Below, piece after piece: positions 6,462 to 9,660 of a stretch of 9,660 nt of DNA. Under the pieces are notes generated by a model that did not search any database, was not told the origin of the DNA, and saw only the letters and a list, made by a program, of their open reading frames with translations. The translations under genes and the position numbers were made by a program. Source of the stretch: an uncultured Clostridium sp. (GTDB taxonomy: Bacteria > Bacillota > Clostridia > Lachnospirales > Lachnospiraceae). Location of the stretch: NCBI GenBank assembly GCA_902464345.1, contig CABQJA010000077.1:1-9660 (forward strand), written 5' to 3'. The stretch's first letter is position 1. Every line of letters starts with the position of its first letter.

Positions 6462-7760
6462 TTAATTGGTATAGCTTTCCGTGATCGTAGTCTCCGTCGT
6501 ACCGGCCGTCGTTTCCTCGGTCTCTTCCTTCTTCGTAACCTCGACTGTCACAGCCAGTGCATTCTGATACTGGATACCGTCCAGTTCTTTAAATATCAGC
6601 TCTGCCGTATAGGTTCCCTCGTTCGTCATCTCCGTCACATCAATCTCCGGCATGATCTGACTGATCGTCAGGGAATCCAGATCCTGCTTCAATCCGACTA
6701 CGGTTAACTCAAGAACCGCTCCGTCATCCACGATCTTATAATTCAGGGTATCCTCCTTATTGATAAATCGGATATCCGAAATCTTAAGTGTAAATTTCTT
6801 TTCAACCAGCTTCTCAATATTGATCTTGATTGCAATATCCTGTGTCTGATCTGCAACCACGATTCCCGCCGGCAGATAATCTTCAATGTCCACAGTCACT
6901 TCATAATCTGCATTCTTACCGGTTACGTCGATATCACCGATATTGATCTCACTGACATTCCGTAAGTCTGCCGCATCTCCGGCAATCAGCACGGTAGTCG
7001 GCTGGTATTCAATATCGCCCGCAATACTGTATCCTTCCGCAACATCTCCGACCGGAGTCACCGTGATCGGAACCTCTTTGGTCTTCTGGATCGATACGTT
7101 CACCGTTACCGATGTGAGATTTAAGGATAACTTGTCGGTATCGATTGCTTCTCCATCCGCATCCAAAAGTACCAGATCTCCTCTGGTCGCAATGCTGGTA
7201 TTTAAGCCCTCTACATCAATTACGACCTGTACGGTCTTAACATCCTTTACCAGACTGGCCGCTCCGGACACCGTTACCATATTCGGTGTGGCTGCGGTAC
7301 TGACCACTGCATAGCCTTCCTGTGTCTGACCGCTCGTCACTACACTGATCGGAAGCTTCTGCTCCCCCCGTTCCTCAATCGCTACCTTCATCATACTGTC
7401 TATGATCGAAATAGCAACTTCCTTACGGACTGCACTGTTCGTTGCATCTACCGTAATCTGGACGGAATTGGTGATTGACAGCTCTGAAAGATCTGCAGAA
7501 GCAGTGAAATCCTCGGCTGTCAGCTTCTCCACAACCGAACGCCGTCCATCTACCTTAATGTCCACCGTTTTTCCCTGCACAATATCATATACCATGTCCT
7601 GACCGGTAATTGCGTCTTCATTCAATATTTCAACAGGAATGCCTGTTATTGTCTTTGTAACTGTGTAATCTTCTATATTGGCTACCAGAAACCATACCAG
7701 AAATGCGATCAGGACAGCCATTAATTTCAGACCCCAGTTTTTAAGAATTTTTTCCTTCAT
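6462..7760 (-). CDS. cdaR: CdaR (YbbR-domain) regulator of the diadenylate cyclase
   Basis: CdaR is a membrane-anchored partner of CdaA that modulates c-di-AMP synthesis in Firmicutes. The 432-residue protein has one N-terminal membrane helix (about 9-28) in the context KNWGLKLMAVLIAFLVWF, typical for YbbR proteins. Four YbbR-like beta-rich repeats follow, at about 33-128, 132-226, 227-317 and 318-410; recurrent IPV/LPISV/VPITV openings mark the first three, and the fourth is the least typical. They should lie outside the membrane. It ends in a Thr/Glu-rich tail (about 410-432, KKEETEETTAGTT), probably disordered. The ATG lies inside the end of cdaA (20-bp overlap), preceded by GGAAGGG at 8 nt, so the two are translationally coupled. 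In many Firmicutes glmM follows; here the transcript ends at a hairpin instead. Assignment rests on domain layout and on adjacency to cdaA. Confidence 0.93.
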   Translation of the reverse strand: MKEKILKNWGLKLMAVLIAFLVWFLVANIEDYTVTKTITGIPVEILNEDAITGQDMVYDIVQGKTVDIKVDGRRSVVEKLTAEDFTASADLSELSITNSVQITVDATNSAVRKEVAISIIDSMMKVAIEERGEQKLPISVVTSGQTQEGYAVVSTAATPNMVTVSGAASLVKDVKTVQVVIDVEGLNTSIATRGDLVLLDADGEAIDTDKLSLNLTSVTVNVSIQKTKEVPITVTPVGDVAEGYSIAGDIEYQPTTVLIAGDAADLRNVSEINIGDIDVTGKNADYEVTVDIEDYLPAGIVVADQTQDIAIKINIEKLVEKKFTLKISDIRFINKEDTLNYKIVDDGAVLELTVVGLKQDLDSLTISQIMPEIDVTEMTNEGTYTAELIFKELDGIQYQNALAVTVEVTKKEETEETTAGTTETTITESYTN

Positions 7761-8622
7761 TCTTCTTACCCTTCCATAATCTGAACCGCTTTACATCCAA
7801 TGACTTATTCTGTATATATGACAGCTTCTTTCTCAGATTGTCCGAATCCAGTCCGCGGAACAGCTCTCCGCCCACTGCTACCGATACATCACCGGTCTCC
7901 TCCGAAACAATGATCGTCATGCTGTCTGACACTTCACTGATTCCAATTCCTGCACGATGTCTGGTTCCCAGCTCTTTATTGATCTCCAGACTGTCTGATA
8001 ACGGAAGATAGCAGGTTGCTGCTACAATCCGGTTATTCCGCATGATCACCGCTCCATCATGAAGCGGAGTATTATGTTCAAAAATATTTACAAGCAGCTG
8101 ACTGGATACGACCGCATCAATCGGAATACCGGTCCGCTCATAATCTCCCAGTGCTACGTTCTGCTCTATTACGATCAGCGCACCGGTCTTATTCTTCGAC
8201 ATTTCAAATGCAGCCTTGATCAGCTCATTCATCGTCTTGGTCGTAAACCGTTCCCGCTTCTCGCTGCTACTGCTGTCAAATAGAGTTGCAATAAAATTCT
8301 GTTTACCAAGCTGCTCCAGCGCCCGTCTTAACTCCGGCTGGAAAATGATAATGATCGCAATGATACCAACACTGATCGTATTCCGGAAAATCCAGAGAAT
8401 CGTATTCAGGTCGAACACAGCTGCAACCAGCCAACACAATGCCAGCACAGCAATACCCTTAAACAGGGTCCATGCACGCGACTTCTTAAACCATCCCATT
8501 ACCTGATATAACACAATCGCAATGATAATGATTTCAATGATATCCGGCACATGAATCTGCGGAAAATATATGGTTTTAAAGAAATTTCCAAACGAACTGA
8601 AAATATTTTCCATTGCAGCCAT
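7741..8622 (-). CDS. cdaA: Diadenylate cyclase CdaA (DacA)
   Basis: CdaA condenses two ATP into c-di-AMP, the messenger controlling potassium and osmolyte transport and cell-wall homeostasis in Firmicutes. The 293-residue protein is of usual length. It has three N-terminal membrane helices (about 27-44, 52-70 and 78-94), then the conserved junction FQPELRRALEQLG (94-106) and the DAC (DisA_N) domain from about 110 to 270. Catalytic and ATP-binding motifs are intact: LHDGA (187-191) and GTRHRA (219-224). The active domain is cytoplasmic. AAGGAG lies 6-7 nt before the ATG at 8622; the in-frame ATG at 8613 is too far from it. Its end overlaps cdaR, and it follows the membrane-protein gene by 31 nt, so all three genes are probably one operon. 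No promoter directly in front of cdaA was found. The basic C-terminus (KGKKNEGK) is probably flexible. Confidence 0.97.
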   Translation of the reverse strand: MAAMENIFSSFGNFFKTIYFPQIHVPDIIEIIIIAIVLYQVMGWFKKSRAWTLFKGIAVLALCWLVAAVFDLNTILWIFRNTISVGIIAIIIIFQPELRRALEQLGKQNFIATLFDSSSSEKRERFTTKTMNELIKAAFEMSKNKTGALIVIEQNVALGDYERTGIPIDAVVSSQLLVNIFEHNTPLHDGAVIMRNNRIVAATCYLPLSDSLEINKELGTRHRAGIGISEVSDSMTIIVSEETGDVSVAVGGELFRGLDSDNLRKKLSYIQNKSLDVKRFRLWKGKKNEGKNS

Positions 8623-8653
8623 CTGTATCTCCTTCCAACTCTATATCATGCTT

Positions 8654-9658
8654 CTATCTGTCTACGGAATTCATATCTCCTCTTGGTCTGCCCGTCTCCG
8701 GTCTGCGGATCGGCTGCGGATGCTCTGACACGGTCCGCCGTACCGGCTGTGTCGGTTCACCCATTGTCCGATGTACCGGCTGTTCTGCCGCCCGGTGCAC
8801 CGGCTGCTCCGCTGTTCTTCTTGCCACGGTCTGCTTCTCTGCCTCACTGCGGACGGTCTGTCCACTGATCTTCTGCACCTTTACATTCTGCTCCGATACC
8901 TTTACCTTCGGAACGGCCTTCACATAATAGTAATACTCATCATCTTCAAACTGCACCGTCTCTGTCCGGCTGTAATCCAGCACACCCTTAAAGAACTGGG
9001 CGATCAGTGCTATCACGGCCCCGCCGATACTTCCGAGGAAGATCACCAGGACATTGACATCTGCCTCCAGTACGATCCCGCCTACCAGGAACAGGATGAT
9101 TCCAAGAATCGTACCGGTTCCGATCGCGATCAGCCATGAATATTCAAAGGACTGACGGTAAATAATGTACGTAACCGCAATCACCAGTACAAATACCAGG
9201 ATTGTCAGCAACATTGCCTTATCACTCAGCATGGCATTGATCACATAAGAGAAGCCCTGAATGCTGTTCTCTTCGGATGCGGTTGCCAGCAATGCCACCA
9301 GTTCATTTACATGCACCGTAAAATAATAAAAGATTACACCAAATATCATCGGAACAATTCCAACCGGTCCTACGAAAATACTGATCACGATTGGAATCAT
9401 ATAATGCAGCTTCAGCATGTACAAAAGCGGAAGAATCATTATGATCCATCCGTGCTTCGGTGCAAACCGCACATAAAGCAGATACATGAGAATAAACATA
9501 AGCAGATATACCGCTGCGATATCGATTCCCACTGCATACATATGAAGCAGTCCGACCAATCCCGCAACCAGCACCATGATCTGTACCGGTAAAAACGCAC
9601 AGATCAGCGAAAGGATGAATTTCACTGCCGGGTTATTCATCTGTGTGGAATATCCCAT
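8654..9658 (-). CDS. Multi-pass membrane protein with Arg/Pro-rich tail, unknown function
   Basis: I do not recognise the family. Residues about 13-221 hold seven or eight hydrophobic segments (roughly 13-40, 45-64, 71-82, 86-113, 148-168, 175-196 and 201-221), so it is an integral membrane protein. After the last helix comes an acidic/aromatic stretch, FEDDEYYYYVKAVPKVKV (237-254). A low-complexity tail then runs to residue 334, rich in Arg, Pro, Glu, Gln and His, with a twofold octapeptide AEQPVHRA/AEQPVHRT (about 283-298) and further degenerate QPVRR/QPIRR units. The tail is probably cytoplasmic and disordered. The gene precedes cdaA by 31 nt on the same strand, suggesting a role connected to c-di-AMP or membrane homeostasis, but that is inference from position. 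The window ends 2 nt upstream of ATG 9658, so the true start may be further out, or may be Met 7, which directly precedes NNPAVKF. Confidence 0.8.
   Translation of the reverse strand: MGYSTQMNNPAVKFILSLICAFLPVQIMVLVAGLVGLLHMYAVGIDIAAVYLLMFILMYLLYVRFAPKHGWIIMILPLLYMLKLHYMIPIVISIFVGPVGIVPMIFGVIFYYFTVHVNELVALLATASEENSIQGFSYVINAMLSDKAMLLTILVFVLVIAVTYIIYRQSFEYSWLIAIGTGTILGIILFLVGGIVLEADVNVLVIFLGSIGGAVIALIAQFFKGVLDYSRTETVQFEDDEYYYYVKAVPKVKVSEQNVKVQKISGQTVRSEAEKQTVARRTAEQPVHRAAEQPVHRTMGEPTQPVRRTVSEHPQPIRRPETGRPRGDMNSVDR
8768..8818 (-). repeat. Short in-frame repeat in the membrane protein's tail
   Basis: Residues 281-297 read R-TAEQPVHR-AAEQPVHR, two copies of an 8-residue unit, encoded by near-identical 24-nt blocks. 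More diverged relatives (GEPTQPVRR, SEHPQPIRR) follow, so the tail probably grew by slippage or local duplication. Such repeats are expected to vary in copy number between strains. Confidence 0.65.
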
Positions 9659-9660
9659 TA

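Noticed and set aside
6943..7314. Plus-strand open frame opposite cdaR
   Set aside because: Ser/Thr/Val-rich shadow of the beta-rich CdaR repeats, with no ribosome binding site and no domain.
8551..8927. Plus-strand open frames opposite the start of cdaA and the Arg/Pro tail
   Set aside because: They are Cys/Ser/Leu-rich antisense readings of the repetitive tail and have no start signals.
1..9660. CRISPR array, prophage, insertion sequence, defence or toxin-antitoxin system
   Set aside because: No regularly spaced repeats, transposase, integrase, nuclease or toxin-like genes were seen; almost all sequence is accounted for by the genes listed.

Overview
The window looks like chromosomal DNA from a low-to-mid GC Gram-positive of the class Clostridia, most likely a Lachnospiraceae-type gut anaerobe. 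This rests on the cdaA-cdaR pair (typical of Firmicutes), strong AGGAGG-type ribosome binding sites, sigma-A-like promoters, and a cytoplasmic glycogen/maltodextrin gene set. The genus cannot be fixed from the sequence alone. There are no RNA genes, mobile elements or CRISPR arrays.

Layout. (1) Positions 24-1724, plus strand: two tandem, clearly paralogous genes for single-pass membrane-anchored proteins of unknown function. (2) A perfect 12-bp hairpin at 1741-1769 separates them from the convergent minus-strand unit 4862-1790. That unit is a TetR-family regulator followed 22 nt later by glgB, a glycogen branching enzyme with an unusual Lys/Ala-rich C-terminal tail. (3) A compact divergent control region (about 4817-4991) holds two consensus promoters with back-to-back -35 boxes and a perfect palindromic operator candidate lying on the regulator's own promoter. 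(4) Positions 4992-6305, plus strand: a cytoplasmic GH13 alpha-glucan hydrolase or transferase. (5) A perfect 22-bp hairpin at 6362-6412 closes this unit and the convergent one. (6) Positions 9658-6462, minus strand: a multi-pass membrane protein with an Arg/Pro-rich tail, then cdaA (diadenylate cyclase) and cdaR (its YbbR-domain regulator), which overlap by 20 bp.

How the genes may work together. GlgB introduces alpha-1,6 branches into glycogen. The divergent GH13 enzyme probably trims or rearranges alpha-glucans in the cytoplasm. The TetR repressor candidate is cotranscribed with glgB and very likely controls its own transcription, so the three genes form a plausible glucan-storage control module. 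The cda unit would make c-di-AMP, the second messenger for potassium/osmotic and cell-envelope homeostasis; glmM, the usual third gene, is absent. Nothing in the sequence links the two modules beyond adjacency. Most of the window is ordinary core genome. The less explained parts are the TetR operator region, the basic low-complexity tails on GlgB and on the membrane protein upstream of cdaA, and the tandem paralogue pair.
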